Counted from the stretch's first letter, positions 49,517 to 59,988 are shown. The stretch: 64,000 nt of DNA from Aspidapion aeneum (GCA_963576565.1 OY755044.1:38833235-38897234), one strand, 5' to 3'. Made by a program: numbers and translations. Notes: a model not told the origin generated them from the letters alone.

Positions 49517-49781
49517 GTGGCATCGGTCTTGCTCTGTGCTACGTCACAGCAGTAGTTTCCATAGCCTTCTGGTTTGAAGAAAAGCGAACCTTGGCCTTGG
49601 GATTAGCCGCAGCAGGTTGCGGCTTTGGTACTGTGATTTACAGTCCTTTAATCACCATTCTGTCCGGAGAATATGGATGGAGGGGAACAGTATTAATTTT
49701 AGCGGGCTTGTTCGCCAACATGGTGGTATGCGGTTTGTTGATGCGGGATCCCGATTGGGTGATCAAACAGGACAAAGAAAG
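49517..49781 (+). CDS. Monocarboxylate transporter, coding exon 4
   Basis: The acceptor is TTTTAG/GTGGC and the donor GAAAG/GTAATA (phase 1 in, phase 2 out). It encodes the rest of helix 4 (GIGLALCYVTAVVSIAFWF), then EEKRTLALGLAAAGCGFG. That second stretch is the other conserved MCT motif leading into helix 5. Helix 6 (GTVLILAGLFANMVVCGLLM) follows, and then the start of the large cytoplasmic loop (RDPDWVIKQDKE). This is the strongest family evidence in the gene. Confidence 0.95.
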
Positions 49782-50188
49782 GTAATATCAACCTATGACG
49801 TATCTTTTTTAAAAATCGCTAATCTCGTCTAGAAAACATGGAAATCCACCGGGCTTTAAAAACCGCTAACAAATTCGTTTATTAAATCATAATACTTATT
49901 TAAAACCATGCAGTGTAGCCAAACAACACACTGTTTCATTGGACTCTACGAATGTGGGGAAAATGAGACGACATTAAAAAAGTGGGAGAGTGTACATACC
50001 AGTCATCAGCTCGGGGTTGCGTTCATATTTCGGGTTAAAATGTACCGTGCGAGTTTTACCCAGATGCGCCGGGCGTTCACCGGACGTCTTCTGTCAGTCA
50101 TTTGTCAACTTTTTATTTTTTTATTGGCGCATTTAAATCGAAACGATTTTCCCGCCAATAACACAGATTTAAAAGATTTACCGAATTT

Positions 50189-50310
50189 GATCTCCATATC
50201 ATAATTTTTGAGATAACTTTTTGATACTTATCAGCTGTTTACCATAACAAATAGCATAGGCCAATGAAAAAAAATTTAAAAAGTTGTCTCAAAATGAATG
50301 GTATGAACTG
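50189..50310 (+). repeat. Dispersed repeat R5, copy 2
   Basis: Matches 32814-32935 through TATCAGCTGTTTACC(A/G)TAAC and TATGAACTGTA. Confidence 0.75.
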
Positions 50311-50649
50311 TATGTTATTCTTTGAAAGCACCAAAAATTGTTCTAGAATTTTGTATTGTTTTTATAGCCTATGCGTGCCTTAATTCAAAAAAACGCATCA
50401 GGTGACGCTGCATTTAAAAACATGATGTGTTTTTTGAATCAGGGTGGGGCACGCATAGGTGGAAACTAGGCTTTGTGCCCAAACACTTTGGTGAAATTTA
50501 AAAAAATAATAATTTTGACAAAAAAAGAAGTAAAGTTGGGTTAGAGTTTGCTCTCATATGTTTCATCTTCGCTATGCGCATGCGCGACCAGTTAAATTTT
50601 ACCCAACTAATCGAGGTAGATCAATGAATTGTATTCATTGGGTAGATAA

Positions 50650-50870
50650 ATGGTTGTTCGCCGTGTGTTAATAGTGAACGGCATTTCGCCTTCCGGTGTG
50701 CGCACCAAAGCCAGCAACCAAATCGTGAACGGAAAATTCATCCAACCGTGCGCGGCGTCAATTGTGAACGGGCAAAAAGTAACGCCGGGCGCGTCCGGTG
50801 TGCACACGGCGTTAATCATGAACGTCCCCCGGGCGACGAGTTTCACCTCAGCAGGCGGGGGTAGTTAACC
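50650..50870. repeat. GC-rich patch with GTGAACGG repeats
   Basis: GTGAACGG occurs several times at irregular 40-60 bp spacing, with CCGGTGTGC(G/A)CAC copies between. The patch is far richer in G+C than its surroundings. It is open on both strands (72 codons + strand, 79 codons - strand), which is expected from composition and repetition. I cannot say which, if either, is coding. It is probably a fragment of a mobile element or satellite. Confidence 0.5.
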
Positions 50871-51114
50871 CCAAACCCCACCCCTTGGGTACGTACCTGT
50901 CTGAACCACCATAAATTATACATATTAGATATTTTGGAAATCAGAAGAATCGAGGAATCTAAAAATGTAGTAAAAATATACGTTAGTGCTTTGATCAAAA
51001 AATAAGAGACTTCCAGTCAAAACTTGACGTTAGAGAAATTTAGCGTACCCATATTATTTGATTTTTAAAATGTCGCACAATTTCAAGCCACTTTTGTATA
51101 AGTATAAATTTTTA

Positions 51115-51364
51115 CCTTCTTAGCCCGCGTAGCAGTGGCTAACTTTTACGTTCCTAGCATGCGCCAGTATTGTTTTCGAAAAAAAAATTGAGATAACGCC
51201 GAAAATATGTAATTTGGGTGCATTTGGACCTATAGCAATCTCGTGGTGACGTCAGTCCGTGTGTGTATGCGTCTGTTTGGCCCACTATAGTTATATAGTT
51301 TCGAAACCGCTAAACCAACTTTTATGGGATGTTCATGAAAAATAGTATTCCACACTGTAACGAG
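51115..51364 (-). repeat. R1 repeat, first half, split by the foldback element
   Basis: Inverted R1 sequence from TACCTTCTTAGCCCGCG to CACACTGTAACGAG. The rest of the same copy resumes at 57223. Copies at 34953 and 40632 are uninterrupted at the matching point. Confidence 0.85.
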
Positions 51365-51404
51365 CGAGGGGTCATCGGCACCCTAAAATTTTGTACAGCG
51401 TCCA

Positions 51405-52455
51405 ACAGGACTTGAGTACTGTTGGGTACTGTCGTGTACTGTCGAGTACTGTTGGGCAGCGGCGTAGCGTGCCCGAAAGGGCGGGGGGGCGAGAGCTAAA
51501 AAGGGTGCCTCTGAAAAACTGATGAAAAATCTTGTGACAAAAAAAAACAACAAGGTCAAAAGGGCGCCTCTCACAAATCTTGCGACCAAAAAAAAAAAAC
51601 AAAAAAAAAAAAAAAGGTTTTCATCATGTGTGAGGGGGCGGCCGATAAGTCACAAGGGCGCTCACGAATCTTGCGACCAAAACAAAAAACAAAAAAAGCA
51701 AAAAAAAAAAAGGTCTTCATGTCGTTAGTTTCCTTTGGCATCCACTCAATTGGCCGTTACCGGCCCGACTTAATAAAGCTGAGGGTGCTTCGGCCACCTA
51801 TGGGGCGCCACTACCCTCGGGGCGGGGGGGGCGACGAACCCCCCGCGCTCCCCCCACGCTACGCCGCTGCTGTTGGGTCCTGTCGAGTACTGTTGAGTAC
51901 TGTCGTGTACTGTCGAGTACTGTTGGGTCCTGTCGAGTACTGTCGTGTACTGTTGGGTCCTGTCGTGTACTGTCGAGTACTGTTGGGTCCTGTTGAGTAC
52001 TGTCGTGTACTGTTGGGTCCTGTCGTGTACTGTCGAGTACTGTTGGGTCCTGTCGAGTACTGTCGTGTACTGTTGGGTCCTGTCGTGTACTGTCGAGTAC
52101 TGTCGTGTACTGTTGGGTCCTGTCGTGTACTGTCGAGTACTGTCGGGTCCTGTTGAGTACTGTCGTGTACTGTTGGGTCCTGTCGAGTACTGTTGGGTCC
52201 TGTCGAGTACTGTCGTGTACTGTTGGGTCCTGTCGTGTACTGTCGAATACTGTTGGGTCCTGTTGGGTACTGTCGTGTACTGTCGAGTACTGTTGGGTCC
52301 TGTCGAGTACTGTTGGGTCCTGTCAAGTACTGTCGTGTCCTGTTGGGTCCTGTAGATTACTGTTAAGTACTGTCGTGTTCTGTTGGGTCCTGTCAAGTAC
52401 TGTCGTGTCCTGTTGGGTCCTGTAGAGTACTGTCAAGTACTGTCGTGTTCTGTAT
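51405..52455 (+). repeat. 10-bp satellite array 1 (ACTGTCGTGT / ACTGTCGAGT / CCTGTTGGGT)
   Basis: Head-to-tail 10-mers built as (A/C)CTGT(C/T)G(T/A/G)GT. The array is interrupted by the H1 hAT MITE at 51457-51869. The long Thr/Gln/Asp- and Val/Leu/Cys-rich open frames over it are artefacts of a 10-bp repeat (30-bp codon period). Confidence 0.95.
51457..51869. mobile_element. hAT-type MITE (family H1), copy 2, 413 bp
   Basis: The ends CAGCGGCGTAGCGTGCCC and CACGCTACGCCGCTG match 18774-19149. CTGTTGGG, one satellite unit, is duplicated at 51449-51456 and 51870-51877. It carries GGGCGCCTCTCACAA and long A runs. It inserted after the array formed. Confidence 0.9.
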
Positions 52456-52732
52456 GGAAAAAATTATAAAATTTTAATAATTAGAGACATAAAAAGGTCG
52501 TTTTGGTGCAAAAGCAGTGGCGGTCTGTGGGGTGCAAAGCTGGAGGAGTGAAAATCGACTTGAAGGTGGAAATTATGATTTTATTTAAACTATATTGAGT
52601 AATTGTAATTACACAATTAAAATCTGGTAAGGACCTACCCAGTTTTTAACTTTTTTTTTCTTTCAAAAACTGGTTTTTTTCATAATATTACTGAAGTAGG
52701 GATGCAGTTCTAAATAAATTTGTGTGTATGTA

Positions 52733-52796
52733 TGGATAGTTTAAGGTGTTGCACGCTCGACTGCAGATCCAAAGGCCATGAGTTCGATTCTCACAT
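52733..52796 (+). pseudogene. tRNA-Cys-like module in A, with Pol III-type boxes
   Basis: TAGTTTAAGGTG resembles an A box and AGTTCGATTCT a B box. Between them CGACTGCAGATCC matches the anticodon arm of cysteine tRNA (GCA anticodon). A T9 run follows at about 52802. The acceptor stem does not pair, so it is tRNA-derived, not a tRNA gene. Inverted copy at 54610-54672; direct copy in C at 55767-55830. Confidence 0.6.
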
Positions 52797-53215
52797 AAAA
52801 CTTTTTTTTTCAAACAACTTTAAATTAAAATTTGCTAATGACTAATTAATACGGGTTGCTTACGTGATGGTCATGAATATTTATACCTCGATTTATACAG
52901 TGTCTCAAAATCTCTCTGCACTTTATTTGCATTAGAATTAACCTTATTCGTATTAAAAATAACGATATAACAACTATCAGATTCTCGATCAAATTTTTAA
53001 CTTTTGTTTATTAAAATTAAAAAACATATTAATAAAACAAAAAATGGAAATTATACAAAAATTGGCAACGGTGGATACACTTTAATCAGCAGGCGTTGAA
53101 AAGCAAACGATCCCGCCCTCGATCCCGCCACTGCTTTTGCACCAAAACCTCGACCAAAACTACCTTTTTATGTCTCTAATTATTAAAATTTTATAATTTT
53201 TTCCATACAGAACAC

Positions 53216-53415
53216 GACAGTACTTAACAGTACTCTACAGGATCTTCGACAGGACACGACAGTACTTGACAGGACCCAACAGAACACGACAGTACTTAAC
53301 AGTAATCTACAGGACCCAACAGGACACGACAGTACTCAACAGGACCCGACAGGATCCAACAGTACACGACAGGACCCAACAGGACCACGACAGTACCTGA
53401 CAGGACCCAACAGGA
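53216..53415 (-). repeat. 10-bp satellite array 2
   Basis: The complement of array 1 units (ACAGTACTCAACAGGACCCA). It is shorter and less regular. Confidence 0.9.
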
Positions 53416-53816
53416 CTGAATTATTTTGGTTCATATCATTCATTCATAAAAATATAAAAATAAACGGACTTTTTTTGTCTCGTTTTTTGTCCATACCAAT
53501 AAAAATTTATTTTTGATAAAAGTTCAATAAAAGAGGGACGAAGAGGGATCAATTCCCTCGCAAAATACTCGATAAAGTATATTCAACTCGGTATTCAAAG
53601 TATTTTTTAGGGACACAAAGAAGTGCAAAGAAGACAAAAATACGCAAAAATATTTTACAATACCCTCGGTAATTGCACTATTAGTCTATGCTTCAGTTTA
53701 GATCTTGTAATGACCTACCCAGATTTTTATTTGTTTTTATATTCCAGATTGGATTCTTTTTAAATATTACTGACGCAATCGAGATGTAGCTCAAAAAGAT
53801 ATTCTATATAAGTTTA

Positions 53817-53886
53817 TAGATAGCATAAAGTGTGGAGTGTTTGACTCATGATCCGCAGGTCATGGGTTCGAGGCCCACACCTAGCA
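53817..53886 (+). pseudogene. tRNA-like module in B (CAT anticodon-like), with Pol III-type boxes
   Basis: GATAGCATAAAGTGTGGAGT, TTTGACTCATGATCCGCAGG and a B box GGTTCGAGGCC, followed by CCTAGCA and a T8 run. It aligns position by position with the Cys-like module in A, and the flanks also align (AAACAACTTTAA(A)TTAAAAT after it, GACCTACCCAG before it). A and B are therefore old duplicates. Inverted copy at 56170-56234. Confidence 0.6.
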
Positions 53887-54609
53887 TTTTTTTTCTTTTA
53901 AACAACTTTAATTAAAATTTATTAATTACCACTAGGTAGTTTTGGTTTAACAGCAATGTATATTTAGTATATTTTAAAGAATTTTGTTTTTGTATTGGAC
54001 TCGATTGGAACCGATTAAAGATTAGCGCTTGAAAAGCAAACGATTTCAAATAGGTTAGGACGGGATAGGTTTCCGATCAATTGACCAAGGTTAGGTTTTG
54101 TTTCGGTTTGGTTTAACCTCAGCTTTAACAACGATTTCAACCTCCCAAAACGAGGACAGGAAAGTTTTAATTTTAAAAATTTCGCCTTTTATCCGACTTT
54201 TATCTAATATTCTCATTTTGAAATTCCCGCAGAGACAGTTTTACACGAGGTTTTACATTGGGATCGTTTGCTTTTCAACGCCTGCTGATCGACTGCTGAT
54301 TAAAGTGTATCCACCGTTGCCAATATTTGAATAATTTCCATTTTTTGTTTTATTAATATGTTTTTTAATTTTAATAAACAAAAGTTAAAAAAGATCAATG
54401 GAGGCATTTTGGGTCAGTTAAAATAACAAAAAAATTTGATAGTTGTTATATCGTTATTTTTAATACGAATAAGGTTAATTCTAATGCAAATAAAGTGCAG
54501 AGAGTTTTTGAGACACTGTATAAATATTCATGACCATCACGTAAGCAACCCGTATTAATTAGTCATTAGCAAATTTTAATTTAAAGTTGTTTGAAAAAAA
54601 AAAGTTTTA

Positions 54610-54672
54610 TGTGAGAATCGAACTCATCGCCTTTGGATCTGCAGTCGAACGTGCAACACCATATACTATCCA
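54610..54672 (-). pseudogene. tRNA-Cys-like module in A' (inverted copy)
   Basis: GAGAATCGAACTCATCGCCT and TGGATCTGCAGTCGAACGTG are the reverse complement of the module at 52733-52796 with a few changes. It is preceded on the + strand by the A-rich complement of the T run. Confidence 0.6.
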
Positions 54673-54958
54673 TACATACACAGAAATTTATTTAGAACTG
54701 CATCCCTACTTCAGTAATATTATGAAAAAAAAAACAGATTTGGAAAGATAAAAAAAAAGTTAAAAACTGGGTAGGTCCTTACCAGATCTTAATAGTGTAA
54801 TTACAATTACTCAATATAGTTTAAATAAAATCATAATTTCCACCTTCAAGTCGATTTTCGCTCCTCCAGCTTTGCACCCCACAGACCGCCACTGCTTTTG
54901 CACCAAAACGACCTTTTTATGTCTCTAATTATTAAAATTTTATAATTTTTTCCATACA

Positions 54959-55608
54959 GAACACGACAGTACTTAACAGTACTCTACAGGACCCAACAGG
55001 ACACGACAGTACTCAACAGGACCCAACAGTACTCGACAGTACACGACAGTACTCAACAGTACTCGACAGGACCCAACAGTACTCGACAGTACACGACAGT
55101 ACCCAACAGTACTCAACAGTATACGACAGTACTCGACAGGACCCAACAGTACTCGACAGTACACGACAGTACTCAACAGTACACGACAGGACCCAACAGT
55201 ACACGACAGTACCGAGGTTGGGCCTCTCGAGTACTCTTGGGTCCTGTTGAGTACTGTGAACCGACCCAACAGGACACGACAGTACTTGACAGGACCCAAC
55301 AGAACACGACAGTACTTAACAGTAATCTACAGGACCCAACAGGACACGACAGTACTCAACAGGACCCAACAGTACTCGACAGTACACGACAGTACTCAAC
55401 AGTACTCGACAGGACCCAACAGTACTCGACAGTACACGACAGTACCCAACAGTACTCAACAGTACACGACAGTACTCGACAGGACCCAACAGTACTCGAC
55501 AGTACACGACAGTACTCAACAGTACACGACAGGACCCAACAGTACACGACAGTACCGAGGTTGGGCCTCTCGAGTACTCTTGGGTCCTGTTGAGTACTGT
55601 TGAGTCCT
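54959..55608 (-). repeat. 10-bp satellite array 3 with a ~300-bp higher-order duplication
   Basis: Units are the complement of array 1. A block starting AGGACCCAACAGGACACGAC and ending at the junction TACCGAGGTTGGGCCTCTCG plus AGTACTCTTGGGTCCTGTTG occurs twice, ending near 55257 and 55602. Unit order is preserved, so it is a segment duplication on top of the 10-bp repeat. Confidence 0.9.
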
Positions 55609-55766
55609 GTTTAAACTATATTGAGTAATTGTAACTCGTTGTAATTACACTATTAAGATCTGGACCTACCCAGTTTTTAACTTTTTTTTTCTTTCAAAAA
55701 CTGTTTTTTTTTTTCATAATATTACTGAAGTAGGGATGCAGTTCTAAATAAATTTGTGTGTATGTA

Positions 55767-55830
55767 TGGATAGTTTAAGGTGTTGCACGCTCGACTGAAG
55801 ATCCAAAGGCCATGAGTTCGATTCTCACAT
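55767..55830 (+). pseudogene. tRNA-Cys-like module in C (partial direct copy of A)
   Basis: Matches 52733-52796, with the anticodon-equivalent changed from GCA to GAA (CGACTGAAGATCC). A box, B box and T run are kept. Confidence 0.6.
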
Positions 55831-56169
55831 AAAACTCTTTTTTTTTTCAAACAACTTTAAATTAAAATTTGCGAAATTTTTAAAATTAAAACTTTCCTGT
55901 CCTCGTTTTGGGAGGTTGAAATCGTTGTTAAACCCGAGGTTAAACCAAACCGAAACAAAACCTAACCTTGGTCAATTGATCGGAAACCTATCCCGTCCTA
56001 ACCTATTTGAAATCGTTTGCTTTTCAAGCGCTAATCTTTAATCGGTTCCAATCGAGTCCAATACAAAAACAAAATTCTTTAAAATATATTAAATATACAT
56101 TGCTGTTAAACCAAAACTACCTAGTGGTAATTAATAAATTTTAATTAAAGTTGTTTAAAAGAAAAAAAA

Positions 56170-56234
56170 ATGCTAGGTGTGGGCCTCGAACCCATGGATC
56201 ATGAGTCAAACACTCCACACTTTATGCTATCTAT
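56170..56234 (-). pseudogene. tRNA-like module in B' (inverted copy)
   Basis: TGCTAGGTGTGGGCCTCGAA and CATGAGTCAAACACTCCACA are the reverse complement of 53817-53886, with GGTT changed near the T arm (CCATGGATC). Confidence 0.6.
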
Positions 56235-56632
56235 AACCTAATATAGAATATCTTTTTGAACTACATCTCGATTGCGTCAGTAATATTTAAAAAATCCAAT
56301 CTGGAATATAAAAACAAATAAAAATCTGGGTAGGTCATTACAAGATCTAAACTGAAGCATAGACTAATAGTGCAATTACCGAGGGTATTGTAAAATATTT
56401 TTGCGTATTTTTGTCTTCTTTGCACTTCTTTGTGTCCCTAAAAAATACTTTGAATACCGAGTTGAATATACTTTATCGAGTATTTTGCGAGGGAATTGAT
56501 CCCTCTTCGTCTCTCTTTTATTGAACTTTTATCAAAAATAAATTTTTATTGGTATGGACAAAAAACGAGACAAAAAAAGTCCGTTTGTTTTTATATTTTT
56601 ATGAATGATTGATATGAACCAAAATAATTCAG

Positions 56633-57190
56633 TCCTGTTGGGTCCTGTCAGGTACTGTCGTGGTCCTGTTGGGTCCTGTCGTGTACTGTTGGGTCCTGTC
56701 GGGTCCTTTTGAGTACTGTCGTGTACTGTTGGGTCCTGTCGTGTACTGTCGAGTACTGTTGGGTCCTGTTGAGTACTGTCGTGTACTGTTGGGTCCTGTC
56801 GTGTACTGTCGAATACTGTTGGGTCCTGTTGGGTACTGTCGTGTACTGTCGAGTACTGTTGGGTCCTGTCGAGTACTGTTGAGTACTGTCGTGTACTGTT
56901 GGGTCCTGTCGTGTACTGTCGAGTACTGTTGGGTCCTGTTGAGTACTGTCGTGTACTGTTGGGTCCTGTCGTGTACTGTCGAGTACTGTTGGGTCCTGTC
57001 GAGTACTGTTGAGTACTGTCGAGTACTGTTGGGTCCTGTCGAGTACTGTCGTGTACTGTTGGGTCCTGTCGTGTACTGTCGAGTACTGTTGGGTACTGTC
57101 GTGTACTGTCGAGTACTGTTGGGTCCTGTCGTGTACTGTCGAGTACTGTTGGGTCCTGTCGTGGTACTGTCGGGTACTGTTGTGAAATTT
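56633..57190 (+). repeat. 10-bp satellite array 4
   Basis: Same unit orientation as array 1 (TACTGTCGTGTACTGTTGGG). It starts next to B' and ends next to the right terminal repeat. Confidence 0.95.
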
Positions 57191-57222
57191 GTACAGTACT
57201 GTTGAAAGCTGATGACCCCTCG

Positions 57223-57462
57223 GTAACGAGCCTATAAGATTTTGGTCAAAATCCATTATTGCTAATGACAAAATGCTAAATGAATATAGTATGAGACATT
57301 TTTCTCCATAATTTGTGTTATAACCAAAAATTTCGTAGTCGCTTTTGTTTCTGAGATATTTATAAAAAACTGTTTTTAAGGCTGCTATAGCCTCGAGTTC
57401 ACTGGGAGTCTGCCATTGGACTGGGAACGTATCAGATCCATTACGAAAACATTTATTTAACA
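57223..57462 (-). repeat. R1 repeat, second half, after the foldback element
   Basis: It continues from GTAACGAGC through TTTTGGTCAAAATCCATTA and GAGATATTTATAAAAAACTG to GATCCATTACGAAAACATTT, colinear with inverted R1. Confidence 0.8.
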
Positions 57463-57533
57463 TTTGTGGTAAACAAATGTCTACTGACGTTGTTAACTAA
57501 ATGAAATTTAAAAAATTAATAAAATCTATCTAT

Positions 57534-58513
57534 TTAGCCTTTTTCGATCCATCTTTGGACAAAAGCCTCTCCCAATATCTTCCACTCTTCTCTGTCTGTC
57601 GCCATGTGTATCCATCTAGCTCCCGCATGCTTCTTCAAATCGTCCGTCCATCTCATTTGGGGTCTTCCCCTACTTTTTTTATTTTCCCAAGGTCTCCAGT
57701 TTACAATACATTTGTTCCATCAGTCGTCTTTCTTTCTGATATTATGACCGACAAATTTTTGTTTTGCTACTTCCTCTCTAACATCCCTTACTTTTGTTTT
57801 ATTTCTTATCCATTCATTCCTTTTTTTATCTGTTAGCTTTACATGTAACATTTGTCTTTCCACTGATCTATAGGCTTTTGTTACCTTATCCACTGACTGA
57901 TTGTGTAAGTTTCCAAGTCTGGGATCCATAAGTAAGTAGAGGGGGATACAATGGTTATACACTTTCGTTTTGAGGCACTGAGGATATTTTTTCATTTTTT
58001 AATTTGTAGCTTAATTTACCGAATGTTTCCCAGGCCAATCTTACTCGTCTCATGATTTCAGCAGTTTGGTTTTTTTTAGTTTAATAATAATTTGTCTCAG
58101 GTATATATATTCCTCTACTTGTTCTACTTTCTCTTGGTTTATTCTGATCGTGATATCTTCATCTGTGTTTGTTACGCTTTTAGTTTTAGTGCAGTTCATA
58201 CTCAAGCCTATATTTTTGGCTGCTGTATCCAGTTCTTCCAGCATTTTTATCAGTTCTTCTTTCTTATCTGTTATTAAGGCGATATCATCAGCATATCTTC
58301 GGTCATAATACTCGTTTCTGTCTTCGGTGGTTCAAATATTGTCCGTTTACTTTGATGCCTATTTCTTCCCAATATAAGTTTATAAAAACATTTTCTAGGG
58401 CCTGATTAAATAGTTTAGGGGATATTGAGTCGCCTTGGCTGACACCTCTTCTTATAAGGATTGGCTTGGTTCCTTCGTGGATTTTGATTGATGTTGTTGC
58501 TTCGCTACATATA
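57534..58513 (-). pseudogene. 5'-truncated non-LTR retrotransposon, reverse transcriptase C-terminal part
   Basis: Read on the - strand: RRGVSQGDSISPKLFN (about 58465-58415), YADDIALI (about 58290-58265), MLEELDTAAKNIGLSMN (58244 on). After breaks come LKTKVYNHC and KLTDKKRNEWIRNKTKV, then RGRPQMRWTDDLKK and a final WIEKG stop at 57534-57536. This is the RT thumb and C-terminal tail of an arthropod LINE of the type ending in a GRPQ-RW block. Several frameshifts exist and the 5' half is absent. It lies antisense in intron 4 of the transporter. Confidence 0.9.
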
Positions 58514-59110
58514 TTGACTATTATTAATATAATTATTAAAAATCCGATTTAATAAAAATAATAAAAGTTTCATTTGTATTCAGAATAAGTACCAATTTGT
58601 GATTTCCTAAAACGTCAGATCTTACATCAGGTATTTTAATTAAGCAAACATTAAATTAGAATAAATACCAAGCAAAATCCAGCTATATCTGGATATATTC
58701 AATTATATACAAATTATCACTTTGTTTGCAAAATGTGACGGATTCTACGACAAAAAATAAATAAACTTAAAATATACGAGTACATAGGTACCACTTAAGT
58801 AATTTTGATTATGCCAAATGTTACGGTCAATAATAACCTACAGCAATATCCAAGGTATTAAGCCATTTCAAAGATCAAATTCACCTTCGAAATTGAAATA
58901 AGGAACCCTGCACTTTTGGAAAAAGATCTTTTAACTAACTTAAAATTACCATTCTTAAAACGCAATTCTTATCAATCTTATAGAAATATATTAAAATATT
59001 TTAAAAATTTAACAAAATGTATAAAAAAATTAAAATACAAAATTAAACGAAAGTTTTAATCAACAGAATATCAAAAAGGATTTATACATTTACTTATTTA
59101 TTTGTTTTAG
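58514..59110. other. Intron 4, end
   Basis: AT-rich, no feature seen up to the acceptor of exon 5. Confidence 0.5.
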
Positions 59111-59276
59111 AATAGCAACAGAAAAAGCTGAAAAAGAAAACACAAAAAAACGAAAATCGAAAATTAGTGATGCACAGTTTGTGATGGAACATCTAACAAC
59201 TACTGCAGATATTAAGAATAAAGCCAGGTTTCACTCTGTTATCAACCTGCCAACATATCTGCAAGATCAACATGAG
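59111..59276 (+). CDS. Monocarboxylate transporter, coding exon 5
   Basis: The acceptor is TTTTAG/AATAGC and the donor CATGAG/GTAAAG (phase 2 in, phase 0 out). It encodes 55 residues, very Lys/Glu-rich at first (IATEKAEKENTKKRKSK), then LPTYLQDQHE. It forms the hydrophilic central loop between helices 6 and 7, which is long and variable in insect SLC16 proteins. Low conservation makes the exon call rest on phase and splice sites. Confidence 0.82.
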
Positions 59277-59375
59277 GTAAAGGTCTAACTTGGCGTCCCT
59301 ACTAATCATCCTTGTTTGACACACGTCCTAATAAGTGAGCTTAATGATGTAAAATTTTAGTTTGCTTAAGTTCTC

Positions 59376-59988
59376 CCAGGGCTATAAAAATGGACGGGCC
59401 ACGATCCTCCACTTTGTTGACGTCACATCCGGGGCTGATTTTTTTTTTGATGGTCACGTTACGACACAGCTGATTGTCTTTAAAATATTAAAGTTGCAAT
59501 GACGGTTCATGGATATTTGATTTTTTTTAAATAAAGCCGTTTTTGAGATTGTTTTTACTTTATTCTGGCAGAACAATTTTTTTTAAATGTATAGTAAGCC
59601 CTAATTTTTCATAGCCGCTTCATTAGCTCACACAAAAATTAAGTTTAAAGCAGAAGAGAATGTGACAATCACATATGACAAAGTCAAATACATGTCAAAT
59701 ATAACAGTTGACATGTGGTACATGGCGGGTAATTTGAATTCAAAATAAGGAATGCTAAATCTTGAAGATTTTAACCTTTTAATCATGTTGCTTCCTTACA
59801 AACCTTTGGTGGAATATCGGGATGGTGTCTGAGAATATTGCACTGAAATTTTGCGGAAATCTGTAGTGCCATTTTGAAAATATCATAAAAAAACGTCTGA
59901 ACTCCCATATGACCCAATGTAAAATTCAGCCCCGGGAGAACAGCTGATTTTTTCAGGGTCGTGGCCTCTATTTTTGTGTTGGCCTTGG
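59376..59988 (+). mobile_element. Element R4, copy 2 (5-bp duplication TTCTC)
   Basis: Colinear with 46753-47354. The flanks TTCTC at 59371-59375 and 59989-59993 are identical. It lies in intron 5, again in the gene's orientation. Confidence 0.85.

Larger units (their letters stand above)
49782..51114. other. Intron 4, first part
   Basis: It holds R5 copy 2 (50189-50310) and a GC-richer patch (50650-50870). The rest shows nothing recognisable. Confidence 0.5.
51366..57222. mobile_element. Foldback-like composite element with satellite arrays, 5.86 kb
   Basis: The ends are GAGGGGTCATCGGC and (read inward) CGAGGGGTCATCAGC. GTAACGAG(C) is duplicated at 51357-51365 and 57223-57231, and the target is the R1 repeat. 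Inside, in order: array 1 (+), module A (+, 52456-53114), an inverted fragment of A's outer end (53115-53215), and array 2 (-). Then module B (+, 53416-54259), A' (-, 54260-54958), array 3 (-), C (partial A, +, 55609-55868), B' (-, 55869-56632) and array 4 (+). A/A' and B/B' are long interleaved inverted repeats. Nothing codes for a transposase. The layout of long inverted arms with short tandem repeats and 8-9 bp duplications resembles Drosophila Foldback elements, but homology is not shown. Confidence 0.8.

Noticed and set aside
51626..52425. Long open frames on both strands over the 10-bp satellite (also 54973-55603 and 56648-57463)
   Set aside because: A 10-bp repeat without stop words is open in several frames at once; the proteins are simple repeats and differ between strands.
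52733..52796. A functional tRNA-Cys gene
   Set aside because: The acceptor stem does not pair and the anticodon stem has mismatches; only the boxes and the anticodon loop are tRNA-like.
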